Notes: generated by a model not told the origin, from the letters alone. Shown: positions 39,188 through 48,700, counted from the first letter of the stretch. The stretch: 64,000 nucleotides of DNA from Prauserella alba (GCF_024171735.1 NZ_JAMTCH010000004.1:248001-312000); one strand, 5' to 3'. Made by a program: numbers and translations.

Positions 39188-39745
39188 CTAGTTCCTGGCT
39201 CCGGCGCCGTCGGCACCGGCGTCGAGTTCGGCGAGGAACCGGTCGACGGTGCCGCGCCTGCGGGCTTCGTCTTCCAGCGACTCACCGACGATCCGGCTGG
39301 CCAACGCCACCGAGTTGCGGCCGAGGTCGGCGCGCAGCTCAGCGACGAGCTGCGCACGTTGCTGCTGCAGCTGCGCCTCGCCCTGAGCGACGATCCGGCT
39401 CGCTTCCTGCTCCGCCTCGGTACGCAGTTCCGCCTTGATCGTCTCGGCCTCGAGCCGTGCGTCGTCGCGGATCTTGGCGGCCTCGGACCGCGCCTCGGCC
39501 AGCTGCGCCTTGTACTGCTCCAGCGCCTGCTCGGCTTCGGCCTGAGCCTTCTCCGCCTTCTCGATACCGCCCTCGATCTTGGCGGCCCGCTCCTCGTATA
39601 GCTTCTCGAAGCGAGGTACCGCGTACTTCCACAGCACCCACACGAGGATCAGGAACGCGACCAGACCGAGGATCATCTCGCCGACGTGCGGCAGGACTGG
39701 GCTCGGCTCCTCCGCCGCGAGAATCATCGCCTTGTTCAACACCAC
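39188..39745 (-). CDS. atpF: ATP synthase b subunit
   Basis: 185 aa. One N-terminal membrane helix (about 23-42: EMILGLVAFLILVWVLWKYAV), then a long Ala/Glu/Arg coiled coil forming the peripheral stalk. The start GTG 39745 is favoured by AGGGAG 3-4 nt upstream; ATG 39727 is an alternative. Confidence 0.95.
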   Translation of the reverse strand: MVLNKAMILAAEEPSPVLPHVGEMILGLVAFLILVWVLWKYAVPRFEKLYEERAAKIEGGIEKAEKAQAEAEQALEQYKAQLAEARSEAAKIRDDARLEAETIKAELRTEAEQEASRIVAQGEAQLQQQRAQLVAELRADLGRNSVALASRIVGESLEDEARRRGTVDRFLAELDAGADGAGARN

Positions 39746-39797
39746 GTCTCCCTATCGACGTCCGGTCGATTCAACCACCGGAATGACCGATGTCGAA

Positions 39798-40055
39798 TCA
39801 GCCACCGGAAGCGATGAAGTAGATGACCAGGCCGATCAGCGCGAGCACCTCGGTGAGCACGAAGGTGGTCCAGGCGATACCCATCAGCTTGCCCTGGGCC
39901 TCGGGCTGGCGGGCGGTGCCCTGAATGACCGCTGCCCAGATCAGGCCCACACCGATACCGGGGCCGATGGCGCCGAGGCCGTAGCCGATCGCGGCGAGAC
40001 CCGGGTTGATGTTGGCTGCAGCCTCGGAGGCCTGCGCGAGAACAATGTTGCTCAC
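39798..40055 (-). CDS. atpE: ATP synthase c subunit
   Basis: 85 aa, two membrane helices. First helix with [14 protein letters not shown]; the proton-carrying carboxylate is Glu69 in [18 protein letters not shown] start with AAAGGGA upstream. Longer open frames over this gene are shadows. Confidence 0.96.
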   Translation of the reverse strand: MSNIVLAQASEAAANINPGLAAIGYGLGAIGPGIGVGLIWAAVIQGTARQPEAQGKLMGIAWTTFVLTEVLALIGLVIYFIASGG

Positions 40056-40114
40056 TTGCACTTCCCTTTCAACTCGTTCCGCAGGATGCGGATCGGGGCT
40101 TGTCGTTATCTCTC

Positions 40115-40906
40115 TCAGTGGTCCGCGGCCAGAGCCGCGCCGATGTAGCCCGCGGAGAGCACCGCGAACACGTAGGCCTGGATCACCTGGATCAGCGCCT
40201 CGACAAAGGTCAGCACGATGGCGAAAGCGAACGCGACGGCCGAACCGGCCTTGAGCACGCCGCCCGCCTCGAGCAGCAGATACTCGCCACCCATGGCGAA
40301 GACCATGAGAATCAGATGGCCTGCGAACATCGCTGCGAAAACTCGAATCGCCAGCGTGATCGGGTTCATCAGGAACTTCTGGAAGAACTCGATCGGGGTC
40401 AGCAGAAGGTAGATCGGCTTCGGCACACCCGCCGGGAGCAGCTGATTCTTCAGGTATCCGCCGACGCCGTGCCTGCGCATGCCGACGATGTGGTACACGG
40501 GATAGACGACCAGCAACGACAGCGCCAACGGGAATCCGATGTGCGAGAACGTCGGGAACTGGACGACCGGAATGATCCCGAAGATGTTGTTGACCAGCAC
40601 GAACGTGAAGAGGCCGAGAATCAGCGGGATGAACGGCCGGAAGTCCTGGGATCCGATCTGTTCCCGGGCGATGTTGTTGCGGCCGAAGTCGTAGACGGAC
40701 TCGGCGGCAAACTGGAACTTGCCGGGAACCACACTCAGCTTCCGCGTGGCAAGCAGGAAGAAGGCCGCGATGATGACGGCCGACAACACCACGAGCACCA
40801 TGGGCTTCGTGACGAACGTGCCCTCGCCGAAGAGAGGAGGCAGGTTGAAGCTTCCGGCACCGGGGGGATTGAACTCGCCACCTGCGGCTGATACCAGCGC
40901 GCCCAA
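40115..40906 (-). CDS. atpB: ATP synthase a subunit
   Basis: 263 aa with five to six membrane helices. The essential stator Arg is in [18 protein letters not shown]. Start TTG 40906 is set by AAGGAG 6 nt upstream; no ATG or GTG fits better. Confidence 0.95.
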   Translation of the reverse strand: MGALVSAAGGEFNPPGAGSFNLPPLFGEGTFVTKPMVLVVLSAVIIAAFFLLATRKLSVVPGKFQFAAESVYDFGRNNIAREQIGSQDFRPFIPLILGLFTFVLVNNIFGIIPVVQFPTFSHIGFPLALSLLVVYPVYHIVGMRRHGVGGYLKNQLLPAGVPKPIYLLLTPIEFFQKFLMNPITLAIRVFAAMFAGHLILMVFAMGGEYLLLEAGGVLKAGSAVAFAFAIVLTFVEALIQVIQAYVFAVLSAGYIGAALAADH

Positions 40907-41221
40907 TTGGGCTCCTTCCGGTTCTCCCGGCCGGCGTTAACTCCGCCGGGGGAATCGTCACGATCTGGGCTTAACGTACCCGACACGAATCGGATACTCG
41001 GAAGCGGTACCACCTGGCGTAGTAGGACCCGCTCCCGCACCCCGAGTGTGATCACTCATCGAGGCGGTCAGACGCCGGCAACATCGGTCGGCATGCTCGC
41101 ACTCGTTCGAGATACACCCCGGAAACGGGTCGGACCGCCTCCGTTGGGCGGGACCATATCAGCTGCCCGCACGTCGCCGTACGCCTGTACTCCTAAAGCC
41201 CGGACCGCCGCTGTGTGCTGG
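40907..41221 (-). promoter_or_regulatory. atpI-atpB intergenic region, probable internal promoter zone
   Basis: 315 nt without a gene inside the atp cluster. No convincing frame and no strong hairpin. Less GC-rich patches near 40970 (CTTAACGTACCC) and 41150 suggest that atpBEFHAGDC has its own promoter apart from wecA-atpI; exact boxes are not clear. Confidence 0.4.
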
Positions 41222-41725
41222 TCAGGAACTGCTCTCCGGGATGATCGTCGGGATCTTGGTCCGCTGGAAGGCGAGCACCTCGGAACCCGCCCACACCAGA
41301 ACCACGGCGAGGAAGGTGAAGGCGAGCGCGTACGAGTGCAGCGCCGAGATGCCACCGAGCAGCGTCATCGCAGCGAAAAGCACCAGCAGCTTCAGGATGT
41401 AACCGCCCAGTGAGACGGCCATCACCGCCATCGGTTGCATCCCCGACGTCTTGCGCATCAGCCACAGCGTGACCAGCGACGACGAGAAGCCGAGCACGCC
41501 ACCCACGAGCGCACCCCAGAGGCCGGTCAGCCCGACCCACACGGTGGCTACGACGGCGCCGAGCACCACGGTGCCAGCGGCAGGCCAGACGGCGATCCGC
41601 AGCATGTTGTCGGCGAGTCGGATCACCTGCTGTGCGTGCGGGCTGCGTCCTGCCCCCGCGGTGCGGTCCGCGCCCTCTACTCCGCCGACGGCTTGGCCGT
41701 CGACACTGTTGTTGCTCTCAGTCAC
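41222..41725 (-). CDS. atpI: AtpI-like membrane protein
   Basis: 167 aa with four hydrophobic segments (about 45-160) after a polar N-terminal tail of about 35 residues. Found in front of atpB in actinobacteria; thought to help c-ring assembly or Mg/Ca transport. GTG 41725 overlaps the end of wecA by 8 nt and has an AGGGAG SD. Confidence 0.85.
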   Translation of the reverse strand: MTESNNSVDGQAVGGVEGADRTAGAGRSPHAQQVIRLADNMLRIAVWPAAGTVVLGAVVATVWVGLTGLWGALVGGVLGFSSSLVTLWLMRKTSGMQPMAVMAVSLGGYILKLLVLFAAMTLLGGISALHSYALAFTFLAVVLVWAGSEVLAFQRTKIPTIIPESSS

Positions 41726-42878
41726 GTGACACTCCCTGGTTTCGGGATTTCAGTCTAGGAACCACCGAGATGGCGGCTGCGACGAGCAGGCCGAAACACG
41801 TGATCCAGAACACGGCGGAGGTGTCGAACAGGGTCACCGTGACCGCCCCGAACGCCAGCAGCCCCGCCCACAGGTAGATCAGCAGCACGGCGCGGCGCTG
41901 CGAGTGGCCGATCTCGAGCAGCCGGTGGTGCAGGTGCATCTTGTCGGCCGCGAACGGGCTCTCGCCCCGGCGGGTTCGCCGCACGACGGCCATCACGAGG
42001 TCCAACAGAGGCAGGAACAGCACCGCGGCCACCACGAACAGCGGAGACAGCAGCGCGACGACATCGGTCGCGTCGAACGAGGTGTAGTTGATCTTCCCGG
42101 ACGCCGATGTGCTGGCCGCGGCCAGCATGAGACCGATCATCATCGACCCGGAATCGCCCATGAAGATCTTCGCGGGCTGGAAGTTGTGGGGCAGGAAGCC
42201 CAGGCAGGCGCCCGCCAGCGTCGCGGCGATCAGCGCGGGCGGGTAGGTCCCGACGTCCCCGCCGGACGAGGCGAGCAGACCGAGCGAGAACGCACACGTC
42301 GCGGCGGCGGCGATGAGCCCGAGGCCACCCGCCAGCCCGTCGAGGCCGTCGACGAAGTTCATCGCGTTGACCATCACCACGACGAGCAGCACCGCGAGCA
42401 GCCCGCCCTGGTTGCGGTCGAGGATCAGCACCTGGCCGAGCGCTTCCCCCTCGCCGCCCCACGGGACCCAGAACGAGACCCACTGGAGTCCGAACAGCAC
42501 CAGAATGCCCGCGCACATGACCTGGCCCGCGAGTTTCGTCCACGCGTCGAGCTCGAACCGGTCGTCGAGCGCGCCGATGAGCACGATCACCGCGCCGCCG
42601 ATGAGCACCGCCAGCGGGTCGTAGGAGTACTCGAACGCGCGCCGCAACACGGGCAGCTGGTGCGCCAGCGCCATCCCGCCGACGACGCCGAAGTACATCG
42701 CGAGCCCGCCCATGCGCGGGATGGGCACCACGTGCACGTCCCGCTGCCGCGGGACGGCGACGGCGCCCGACTTCATGGCGAACTTCCGCACGAGCGCGGT
42801 GAGCAGGAACGTCACGGCCGCGGACACGAGCGCGACCAGGATGTACTCGCGGATGGGCAGACCCGCCGTCGGAGTCAC
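41718..42878 (-). CDS. wecA: polyprenyl-phosphate GlcNAc-1-phosphate transferase, WecA/TagO type
   Basis: 386 aa with about ten membrane segments. Family motifs: GALDDRFELDAWTK, NAMNFVDGLDGLAGG, KIFMGDSGS, and the cytoplasmic HLHHRLL loop. In actinobacteria it starts the decaprenyl-PP-GlcNAc linker for arabinogalactan. GTG start. Upstream 120 nt (42879-42998) holds only a weak GC-rich inverted repeat. Confidence 0.92.
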   Translation of the reverse strand: MTPTAGLPIREYILVALVSAAVTFLLTALVRKFAMKSGAVAVPRQRDVHVVPIPRMGGLAMYFGVVGGMALAHQLPVLRRAFEYSYDPLAVLIGGAVIVLIGALDDRFELDAWTKLAGQVMCAGILVLFGLQWVSFWVPWGGEGEALGQVLILDRNQGGLLAVLLVVVMVNAMNFVDGLDGLAGGLGLIAAAATCAFSLGLLASSGGDVGTYPPALIAATLAGACLGFLPHNFQPAKIFMGDSGSMMIGLMLAAASTSASGKINYTSFDATDVVALLSPLFVVAAVLFLPLLDLVMAVVRRTRRGESPFAADKMHLHHRLLEIGHSQRRAVLLIYLWAGLLAFGAVTVTLFDTSAVFWITCFGLLVAAAISVVPRLKSRNQGVSRD

Positions 42879-42998
42879 GGGCGCCCCGTTCCGGTGACAC
42901 CCCGGGGCCCGGCCATGCGGTGGTCTCCGGGGATCCGGTGGGCCCCGGCCAGTCGGTGGGAGGTCACGGCGGGCAACGCTATCGCCATGCCGACGACG

Positions 42999-43649
42999 TC
43001 ACTCCTGCGGGCCGAGTTCGACGCCGAGTACCTCGGACACCGCGGCGGCGGTCACGGCACCTTCCCGCAGCATCACGGGCGCCGGACCGGTCAGATCGAC
43101 GATCGTGGACGGCACCGGCTCACCACTGGGACCGCCGTCGAGGTACACCGACACCGATTCGCCCAGCTGGTCCTTGGCCTCCTGCGCGTTGGCGGCCGCG
43201 GGTTTGCCGGAGACGTTGGCGCTGGAGACGGCCATCGGGCCGACCTCGCGGAGCAGCTCGAGCGCCACCGGGTGCAGCGGCATCCGGAGCATCACGGTGC
43301 CGCGGGTGGTGCCGAGGTCCCAGTTCAGGCTCGGCGCGTGCGGCAGCACGATCGACAGGTCGCCGGGCCAGAACGCCTCGATGAGGGCGCGCGCCTGCTG
43401 CGGCACCCCGAGCACGAGCCCGTCCACTGTGGACCACGAGCCGACGAGCACGCCGACCGGCATGTCGGGTCCTCGGTGCTTGGCCTGCAGAAGTGCGCGT
43501 ACGGCGGCGGAGTCGAAGGCGTCCGCACCGATGCCGTAGACGGTGTCGGTGGGCAGCACCACGAGCCGCCCCGAACGGACCGATGCGGCCGCGGCCTTGA
43601 GTCCGTCGGTGCGGGCATCCGGGTCGCTGCAGTCGTAGACCACGCTCAT
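42999..43649 (-). CDS. tsaC: L-threonylcarbamoyladenylate synthase (TsaC/Sua5 family)
   Basis: 216 aa single YrdC domain. It makes the threonylcarbamoyl-AMP for tRNA t6A37. LVVLPTDTVYGIGADAF, the KHRGPDMPV stretch and VSSANVSGKPAA are the YrdC signature. No C-terminal Sua5 extension. The ATG has TAAGCT 6 nt upstream with no SD. Confidence 0.93.
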   Translation of the reverse strand: MSVVYDCSDPDARTDGLKAAAASVRSGRLVVLPTDTVYGIGADAFDSAAVRALLQAKHRGPDMPVGVLVGSWSTVDGLVLGVPQQARALIEAFWPGDLSIVLPHAPSLNWDLGTTRGTVMLRMPLHPVALELLREVGPMAVSSANVSGKPAAANAQEAKDQLGESVSVYLDGGPSGEPVPSTIVDLTGPAPVMLREGAVTAAAVSEVLGVELGPQE

Positions 43650-43655
43650 GACCGC

Positions 43656-43661
43656 AGCTTA
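43656..43661 (-). promoter_or_regulatory. -10 box TAAGCT of tsaC (leaderless)
   Basis: TAAGCT ends 6 nt before the tsaC ATG. Confidence 0.5.
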
Positions 43662-43751
43662 GACCCGCCGGTGCCGACCGTTCGCAGCGGCGGTCGGCGC
43701 CGGCGAAAAGCCCACCGGCGGCGCACCTCGTGCGGCTCCACCGGCGTCGTG

Positions 43752-44108
43752 ATGGACTGGACGTCGATGATGACGCCGCCCGAGGGAGCCGACGAACACG
43801 GTGACGCCCGGAGCTGGCGGGGTCTCGCCGGGTTCGGACGGACGCTGCTGGTCCTGCTGCCGCTGTTCGCGGCGCACGTGCTGCTCGACATCACTGCGCT
43901 GAGCGGCGGGCTCATGACGGTCGTGTTCTGGCCGTTGATGCTCGTCGGCTATGTCCTGGTCACCCTGCTCGTCTGGCTTGCGGGGAGGCATGACCCGAGA
44001 TGGTCGGCGGGTAAGGCGGTGCTCACCGGAGTCATGGTCTATCTGTTCGTCGCCGTCCTGCTTTCGGCCACCGCACTCGCGTTTCTCAACGAGGGGCTGA
44101 CGCGGTAG
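43752..44108 (+). CDS. small membrane protein of unknown function
   Basis: 118 aa. Three hydrophobic segments (about 31-50, 54-77, 89-111) after a polar head. It is on the opposite strand between tsaC and prmC, two genes usually adjacent. Its stop is 6 nt from the prmC stop (convergent). No domain recognised; no good SD. Confidence 0.6.
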   Translation: MDWTSMMTPPEGADEHGDARSWRGLAGFGRTLLVLLPLFAAHVLLDITALSGGLMTVVFWPLMLVGYVLVTLLVWLAGRHDPRWSAGKAVLTGVMVYLFVAVLLSATALAFLNEGLTR

Positions 44109-44114
44109 CGCGTC

Positions 44115-44978
44115 TCACCCCCGCAGTGCGGTGGCGAACCGCGCGCGGCCCGCGAGGTCCTGGTGATCGGCCACGTCCGACAGCACCTTCCGCGCGCGCA
44201 GCAGTTCCGGCACGGCGCCGCCGTGGGTGTCGTCGTGTTCCATCGCCACGCCGCCGCCGGGTTTGAGCAGCCGTGCGGCCATGCCGACCACGTGCCGGAT
44301 GACGGCAAGCCCTCCCCCGGGTGCGAACACGGCCTGCGGCGGGTCGTGGTCGGCGACCTCGCGCGAGACGTCCGTGCCTTCGGGGACGTACGGCGGGTTG
44401 CACAGCACCAGGTCGACGAGCCCGTCGAGTTCGGCGAACACGGTCGGATCGGTGACGTCGCCGGAGTACAGCCGGACGGGCGTGTCACCCGCCGTGGCGC
44501 GGGCGTCGGCGTTGTGCCGCGCCCAGGCGAGCGCGGTGGGGTCGTTGTCGACGGCGTAGACCACCGCGTCGGGACGAGCATGGGCGACGGCCAGTGCGAG
44601 CGCGCCCGAACCCGTGCACAGGTCGACGACCACGGGGTACTCGCGCCCCTTCAACAGCTTCAGTCCCCATTCGAGGAGCAGCTCGGTCTCCGGACGCGGC
44701 ACGAACACCCCGGCGCCGACGTCGACGGTGATGTCGCCGAGGGCTGCCCAGCCGGTGAGGTGCTGCAGCGGCACTCGCTTGGCACGCTGTTCGACGACGC
44801 GGCGCATCGACTCGACCACGGGCGGATCGACCAGCGGTGTCAGGGGGAGCCGGCCACGGTCGATCCCCAGCACGTGGGCCGCGATGAGCTCCGCGTCGTT
44901 ACGCGCCGAGGCCACACCGGCCTGCTCGAGGATGCGCGTCGCCTCCAGGATCGCCAGGCGGAGAGGCTGTCTGTTCAC
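44115..44978 (-). CDS. prmC: peptide chain release factor N5-glutamine methyltransferase
   Basis: 287 aa. N-terminal helical domain, then a SAM Rossmann fold: VVDLCTGSGALALA (SAM site) and NPPY at 194-197, which binds the substrate Gln. It methylates the GGQ motif of RF1 and RF2. Normally next to prfA; here three genes intervene. Confidence 0.94.
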   Translation of the reverse strand: MNRQPLRLAILEATRILEQAGVASARNDAELIAAHVLGIDRGRLPLTPLVDPPVVESMRRVVEQRAKRVPLQHLTGWAALGDITVDVGAGVFVPRPETELLLEWGLKLLKGREYPVVVDLCTGSGALALAVAHARPDAVVYAVDNDPTALAWARHNADARATAGDTPVRLYSGDVTDPTVFAELDGLVDLVLCNPPYVPEGTDVSREVADHDPPQAVFAPGGGLAVIRHVVGMAARLLKPGGGVAMEHDDTHGGAVPELLRARKVLSDVADHQDLAGRARFATALRG

Positions 44979-44999
44979 CCTTCTACCCTGGCATATTCG

Positions 45000-45347
45000 T
45001 CAGCCTCCGGGCGGGACGTACCCCGCGAGTGCGGCTCGGGTGCGCCGCATCGACGCGATCGCCTCGTCCATGGCCGCCAGTTCCCGGTGGAGGGTTGCGA
45101 CGAGCTCGGGGCACAGCTCGAGTTGCGGCTCCTCCCCCTCGGCGCACGGCAGCACCGTCCGGATCACCTCGGTCGACAGGCCGGCGGCGAGCAGCGCCCT
45201 GATCTGCCGGACGGTGGTGACAGCCCCTTCGTCGTAGGTGCGATACCCGTTGGCTCCGCGGCGCGCGCCGATCAGCCCCTGGTCCTCGTAGTACCGCAGC
45301 AGGCGCGGGCTGACCCCCGTACGCCTCGCGAGTTCCCCGATCAGCAC
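45000..45347 (-). CDS. MerR-family transcriptional regulator
   Basis: 115 aa. MerR HTH IGELARRTGVSPRLLRYYEDQGL, wing GYRTYDEGAV, then a dimerisation helix. It ends without a cysteine cluster, though Cys residues in LPCAEGEEPQLELCPEL could bind a metal or sense redox. GTG 45347 is preferred over GTG 45377: it has GAAGGG 6 nt upstream and leaves the divergent promoter outside the coding region. It probably regulates the divergent hydrolase-LLM operon. Confidence 0.85.
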   Translation of the reverse strand: MLIGELARRTGVSPRLLRYYEDQGLIGARRGANGYRTYDEGAVTTVRQIRALLAAGLSTEVIRTVLPCAEGEEPQLELCPELVATLHRELAAMDEAIASMRRTRAALAGYVPPGG

Positions 45348-45366
45348 CGCGTTCCCTTCGCCGGAG

Positions 45367-45398
45367 TTGACCTTCACACCGATGTCAGCTCATAACGT
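45367..45398 (+). promoter_or_regulatory. MerR-type promoter with 20-bp spacer for the hydrolase operon
   Basis: -35 TTGACC (45367-45372) and -10 TAACGT (45393-45398) are 20 bp apart, the long spacing typical of MerR-activated promoters. The -10 is 6 nt before the hydrolase ATG, so the mRNA is likely leaderless. I see no clean dyad in the spacer. Confidence 0.6.
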
Positions 45399-45404
45399 CG
45401 CGCC

Positions 45405-46184
45405 ATGAATGGAAATTTCACCGCGACGGTCCGCGGCCACGGGCCGGGCCTGCTATTGGCCCACGGTGCGGGCGGATCCGTCGACGCCAACTTCGGGCCC
45501 GTGATCGATGACCTCGCTCGCACCCACACCGTGATCGGAGCCGACTATCCGGGCTCCGGAGCGACGCCGCGCAGCAGCGAACCACTCGACCTGGACGACG
45601 TCGCCGACGAACTGGTGCGGATCGCCCTCGACGCCGGCCTACAGCGGTGGTCCGTCGTCGGCTATTCGCTCGGCACCGCCGTCGCCGTCCGGCTCGCGAC
45701 CCGCCATCCCGACCACGTCGACAACGTGATCCTCACCGCAGGGTTCGCCAAGCCGGACAACAGGCTGCGGTTGGCGCTCGAGATCTGGGCCGAGCTGTTG
45801 CGGGGCGACCGTCGCCTGCTGGCGAAGTTCCTGACGCTCCTCGCCCCCGGTGACCGTGCCCTGAACGCGCTCACCCCGTCCGAAGTCGACGCCGCCGTCG
45901 ACAACCTTGCCGCGAACATTCCGCCGGGCAGCCCGGAACACGTCGCACTGGGCGTGGCGGTCGACACCCGTGCGGAGCTGCGAGACGTGCGCGCACCGAC
46001 GTTGGTCGTCTCGACGACGTCGGACGCACTCACCGGGCCGTCGCTGTCCCGCGAGCTGGCCGAGGGGATTCCCCACGCGGAGCTGGTCGAGATCGACGCG
46101 GGGCACCTCATCGGCGACGAGGCCCCTGGCGCGTGGCTCGCCGCGGTCCAGCTGTTCCTCTCAGGGAAGGAGACCACCGCGTGA
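45405..46184 (+). CDS. alpha/beta hydrolase
   Basis: 259 aa. Nucleophile Ser88 in VVGYSLGTA; acid Asp in STTSDALTGP; His in DAGHLIGD; oxyanion HGAGG at 20-24. ATG 45405 is leaderless by TAACGT. First gene of a two-gene operon under the MerR-type promoter; the next gene overlaps by 4 nt. It may hydrolyse a lactone or ester made or used by the LLM enzyme; substrate unknown. Confidence 0.88.
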   Translation: MNGNFTATVRGHGPGLLLAHGAGGSVDANFGPVIDDLARTHTVIGADYPGSGATPRSSEPLDLDDVADELVRIALDAGLQRWSVVGYSLGTAVAVRLATRHPDHVDNVILTAGFAKPDNRLRLALEIWAELLRGDRRLLAKFLTLLAPGDRALNALTPSEVDAAVDNLAANIPPGSPEHVALGVAVDTRAELRDVRAPTLVVSTTSDALTGPSLSRELAEGIPHAELVEIDAGHLIGDEAPGAWLAAVQLFLSGKETTA

Positions 46185-46987
46185 TCGGCCTGGATGTGGT
46201 GCTGCCCGACGAGGATCCGGCCATGGACCCCGCAGCGCTCGGCGAGCTCGCCGTGCTGGCCGAACAGCTCGGCTACCGGGCGGCGTGGCTGCCCGACCAC
46301 CTGCTCCCGCCCGGGCCGTTCGGACGGGTACACGGCGGCGTGTACGAACCCCTGGTCACACTGGCGCACCTCGCGGGGCACACGAGGCAACTTCGGCTGG
46401 GCACATCCGTACTGGTGCTGCCGCTGCGGGAGCCGTTCTCGGTCGCAAAACAGGCCGCGACCCTGCACCGCCTCTCCGGTGGCCGGTTGACGCTCGGTGT
46501 GGGCACGGGGTGGGACGCCACAGAGTTCGCCGCCGTGGGAGCGGACTTCGCCGCACGCGGTGCGAACACCGACGAGACGCTCGCACTGCTACGAGAGCTG
46601 TTCGCGGGCCGCGATCCGGTGGAAGGGCACGTGTTCGAGCCGGTCCCACGTACGCCCGTTCCGCTGATGGTGGGCGGCGGCTCGGAAGGTGCACTCCGCA
46701 GGGCCGCCCGGTTCGCCGACGAGTGGCAGGCCGTGGGTATCGGCCCCGAGGAGTTCGGCCGGCGCGCCGCGCGGCTGCGCGAACTCGCCGGCGCAGGCCG
46801 GCAGGTACAGCCGACCGTGCGCACCGAGTGGTCCGGCCTCGACGTCGACGGCACGCTCACCGACGTGGCCGACATGACGATGGCCTTCGCGGCCGCCGGC
46901 GCGGCCACGATGGCCGTGCACTTCGGCGAGGTGGACGGGTTCGCCGAACGCATGGAACGCTTCGCGACGACAATGGGCCTGAACTGA
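46181..46987 (+). CDS. LLM-class F420-dependent oxidoreductase
   Basis: 268 aa luciferase-like TIM barrel. AAWLPDHLLPPGPFG, RLRLG-like stretch (RQLRLGTSVLVLPLREP), KQAATLHRLSGGRLTLGVGTGWDATEF, and VPLMVGGGSEGALRRAARFADEW fit the actinobacterial F420 subgroup. GTG 46181 overlaps the hydrolase stop (GTGA), with AGGGAAGG upstream. Confidence 0.87.
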   Translation: MIGLDVVLPDEDPAMDPAALGELAVLAEQLGYRAAWLPDHLLPPGPFGRVHGGVYEPLVTLAHLAGHTRQLRLGTSVLVLPLREPFSVAKQAATLHRLSGGRLTLGVGTGWDATEFAAVGADFAARGANTDETLALLRELFAGRDPVEGHVFEPVPRTPVPLMVGGGSEGALRRAARFADEWQAVGIGPEEFGRRAARLRELAGAGRQVQPTVRTEWSGLDVDGTLTDVADMTMAFAAAGAATMAVHFGEVDGFAERMERFATTMGLN

Positions 46988-47031
46988 GCGACCTCGATCC
47001 GGCTACCGGCGCTCGGCCGCCGCCACGCGCG

Positions 47032-48102
47032 TCAGACCTGTGACTCGGCCATGCGCTCCTCGCGGTCGGCGGCCTGCAGCGCGTCGAGCACGGCGTCGAG
47101 TTCGCCGTCGAGCACCTGGTCGAGGTTGTAAGCCTTGAAGTTGACGCGATGGTCCGAGATGCGGTTCTCGGGAAAGTTGTAGGTGCGCACCCGCTCGGAC
47201 CGGTCGACGGTCCGGACCTGCGACCGCCGCGCGTCGGCGGCCTTCGCGGCCGCCTCCTCCTCGGCCATCGCCTGCAGCCGCGCCTGCAGCACCTGGATCG
47301 CGCGCGCCCGGTTCTGGATCTGCGACTTCTCGTTCTGGCAGGAGACGACGACGCCGGTCGGCAGGTGCGTCACACGGATCGCCGAGTCGGTCGTGTTCAC
47401 GCTCTGCCCGCCGGGGCCGGACGAGCGGAAAGCGTCGATGCGCAGGTCGTTCGAGTCGATCTCCACCTCGACCTCCTCCGGTTCGGGGTAGATCAGCACG
47501 CCGGCGGCCGAGGTGTGGATCCGCCCCTGCGACTCGGTCGCGGGCACCCGCTGCACCCGGTGCACGCCGCCTTCGAACTTGAGCCGCGACCACACGCCGT
47601 CCGCGGTCGTTTCCTTGGTCTTCACCGACACCGTGACGTCCTTGTAGCCGCCCAGTTCGGACTCGGTGGAGCCGAGCACTTCGGCCTTCCAGCCGCGCCG
47701 CTCGGCGTACCGCAGGTACATGCGCAGCAGATCGCCCGCGAACAGCGCCGACTCCTCGCCGCCCTCGCCGGACTTGATCTCCATCACGACGTCGGCACCG
47801 TCGTGGGGATCGCGTGGCAGGAGCAGTTCGGTCAGCTTCGCCTCAAGCGCGGGAATGCGCTCCTCGAGCTGCTCGGCCTCCTCGGCGAACGCAGGGTCGT
47901 CCGAGGCGAGCTCCTTCGCCGCCGCGAGGTCCGATTTCACGCCCTCGAGCTCGTGAACCGTCTTGACCACCGGCGAGAGCTCGGCGTACCGGCGCCCCAG
48001 CTTCCGCGCCCGCGCCTGATCGGCGTGCACGGCCGGATCGCCGAGCGCCTCCTCGAGCTCGGCGTACTCGTCGAGCAGCCCCTTCAGGGACGCTGATTCC
48101 AC
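47032..48102 (-). CDS. prfA: peptide chain release factor 1
   Basis: 356 aa. GGQ at 231-233 ([10 protein letters not shown]) for peptidyl-tRNA hydrolysis. The anticodon-like tripeptide is PAT (187-189), the PxT form of RF1, reading UAA/UAG. GTG 48102 has AAGGAG 8 nt upstream; a longer frame was rejected. A terminator separates it from rpmE. Confidence 0.95.
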   Translation of the reverse strand: MESASLKGLLDEYAELEEALGDPAVHADQARARKLGRRYAELSPVVKTVHELEGVKSDLAAAKELASDDPAFAEEAEQLEERIPALEAKLTELLLPRDPHDGADVVMEIKSGEGGEESALFAGDLLRMYLRYAERRGWKAEVLGSTESELGGYKDVTVSVKTKETTADGVWSRLKFEGGVHRVQRVPATESQGRIHTSAAGVLIYPEPEEVEVEIDSNDLRIDAFRSSGPGGQSVNTTDSAIRVTHLPTGVVVSCQNEKSQIQNRARAIQVLQARLQAMAEEEAAAKAADARRSQVRTVDRSERVRTYNFPENRISDHRVNFKAYNLDQVLDGELDAVLDALQAADREERMAESQV

Positions 48103-48170
48103 TGCACTGCTCCTTCGTTGATCACCTCGCCGGGCGAGCCGCCGGAATGCCGGACCGCCGAAATACAAAG

Positions 48171-48209
48171 CGGCGCCCGTACCCGCCACAGAGGCAGGTA
48201 CGGGCGCCG
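48171..48209 (-). terminator. intrinsic terminator of rpmE
   Basis: A 13-bp perfect stem (CGGCGCCCGTACC with GGTACGGGCGCCG), 13-nt loop, followed on the minus strand by CTTTGTATTT. It is 10 nt beyond the rpmE stop. Confidence 0.88.
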
Positions 48210-48218
48210 TCGATGAAG

Positions 48219-48446
48219 CTACTTGGCGTCGGCCTTCTTGCCGCGCTTGCCGTAGCGCGCCTCGAAGCGGGCGACGCGGCCACCGGTGTCCAGAATCTTC
48301 TGCTTACCGGTGTAGAACGGGTGGCACGCCGAGCAGATCTCGACGTAGATGTGACCGGACTCCCGCGTGCTGCGCGTGGTGAACGTGTTGCCGCAGCCGC
48401 AGACGACCTCGGTCACGACGTAGTCGGGGTGAATACCGCTCTTCAT
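48219..48446 (-). CDS. rpmE: 50S ribosomal protein L31
   Basis: 75 aa. Zinc-containing (C+) form: CGC near 16-18 and CSAC near 38-41 give four Cys. [10 protein letters not shown] tail. ATG 48446 with AAGAGAGG upstream. Single-gene unit between prfA and the inserted sugar-acid cassette. Confidence 0.96.
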   Translation of the reverse strand: MKSGIHPDYVVTEVVCGCGNTFTTRSTRESGHIYVEICSACHPFYTGKQKILDTGGRVARFEARYGKRGKKADAK

Positions 48447-48591
48447 GGTGTCCTCTCTTCGTGATCCCGGGTCCTGCCCCGCCGGTGCGAGGAAGGTGAA
48501 CCGGAACCGGACGTCAGCGGGTCGATTCTGCCAGATCGCCCGTCACCACCTGCAACGCGGTCCGGGCCGCGGGCATTCCCGCCACGGTGAC

Positions 48592-48644
48592 GCCCCCAAG
48601 GGCACTTTGGTCGCGTTGAATGCCACCAAAGTGCCCCTGGGGGC
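48592..48644. repeat. 53-bp palindromic element, copy 1
   Basis: Starts GCCCCCAAGGGCACTTTGG and ends CCAAAGTGCCCCTGGGGGC; arms of 23 nt pair at 21 positions around TTGAAT-type loop. 49 of 53 bases match copy 2 (52651-52703), same orientation. Confidence 0.92.
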
Positions 48645-48650
48645 ACGAGC

Positions 48651-48684
48651 GCGGGCCCCGCACCACGCTCGGTGCGGGGCCCGC
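48651..48684 (-). terminator. stem-loop 3' of the GntP-type permease
   Basis: GCGGGCCCCGCAC pairs perfectly with GTGCGGGGCCCGC, 8-nt loop, 16 nt beyond the stop. Confidence 0.85.
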
Positions 48685-48700
48685 GAGCGCTTGCGGCACG

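Noticed and set aside
42902-42948. GC-rich inverted repeat between tsaC and wecA
   Set aside because: A 9-bp stem with a loop of about 29 nt in G/C runs is expected by chance at this composition; not listed as a terminator.
48592-48644. 53-bp element as an insertion sequence end
   Set aside because: No transposase and no target-site duplication are visible; a REP-like or terminator-like element fits better.
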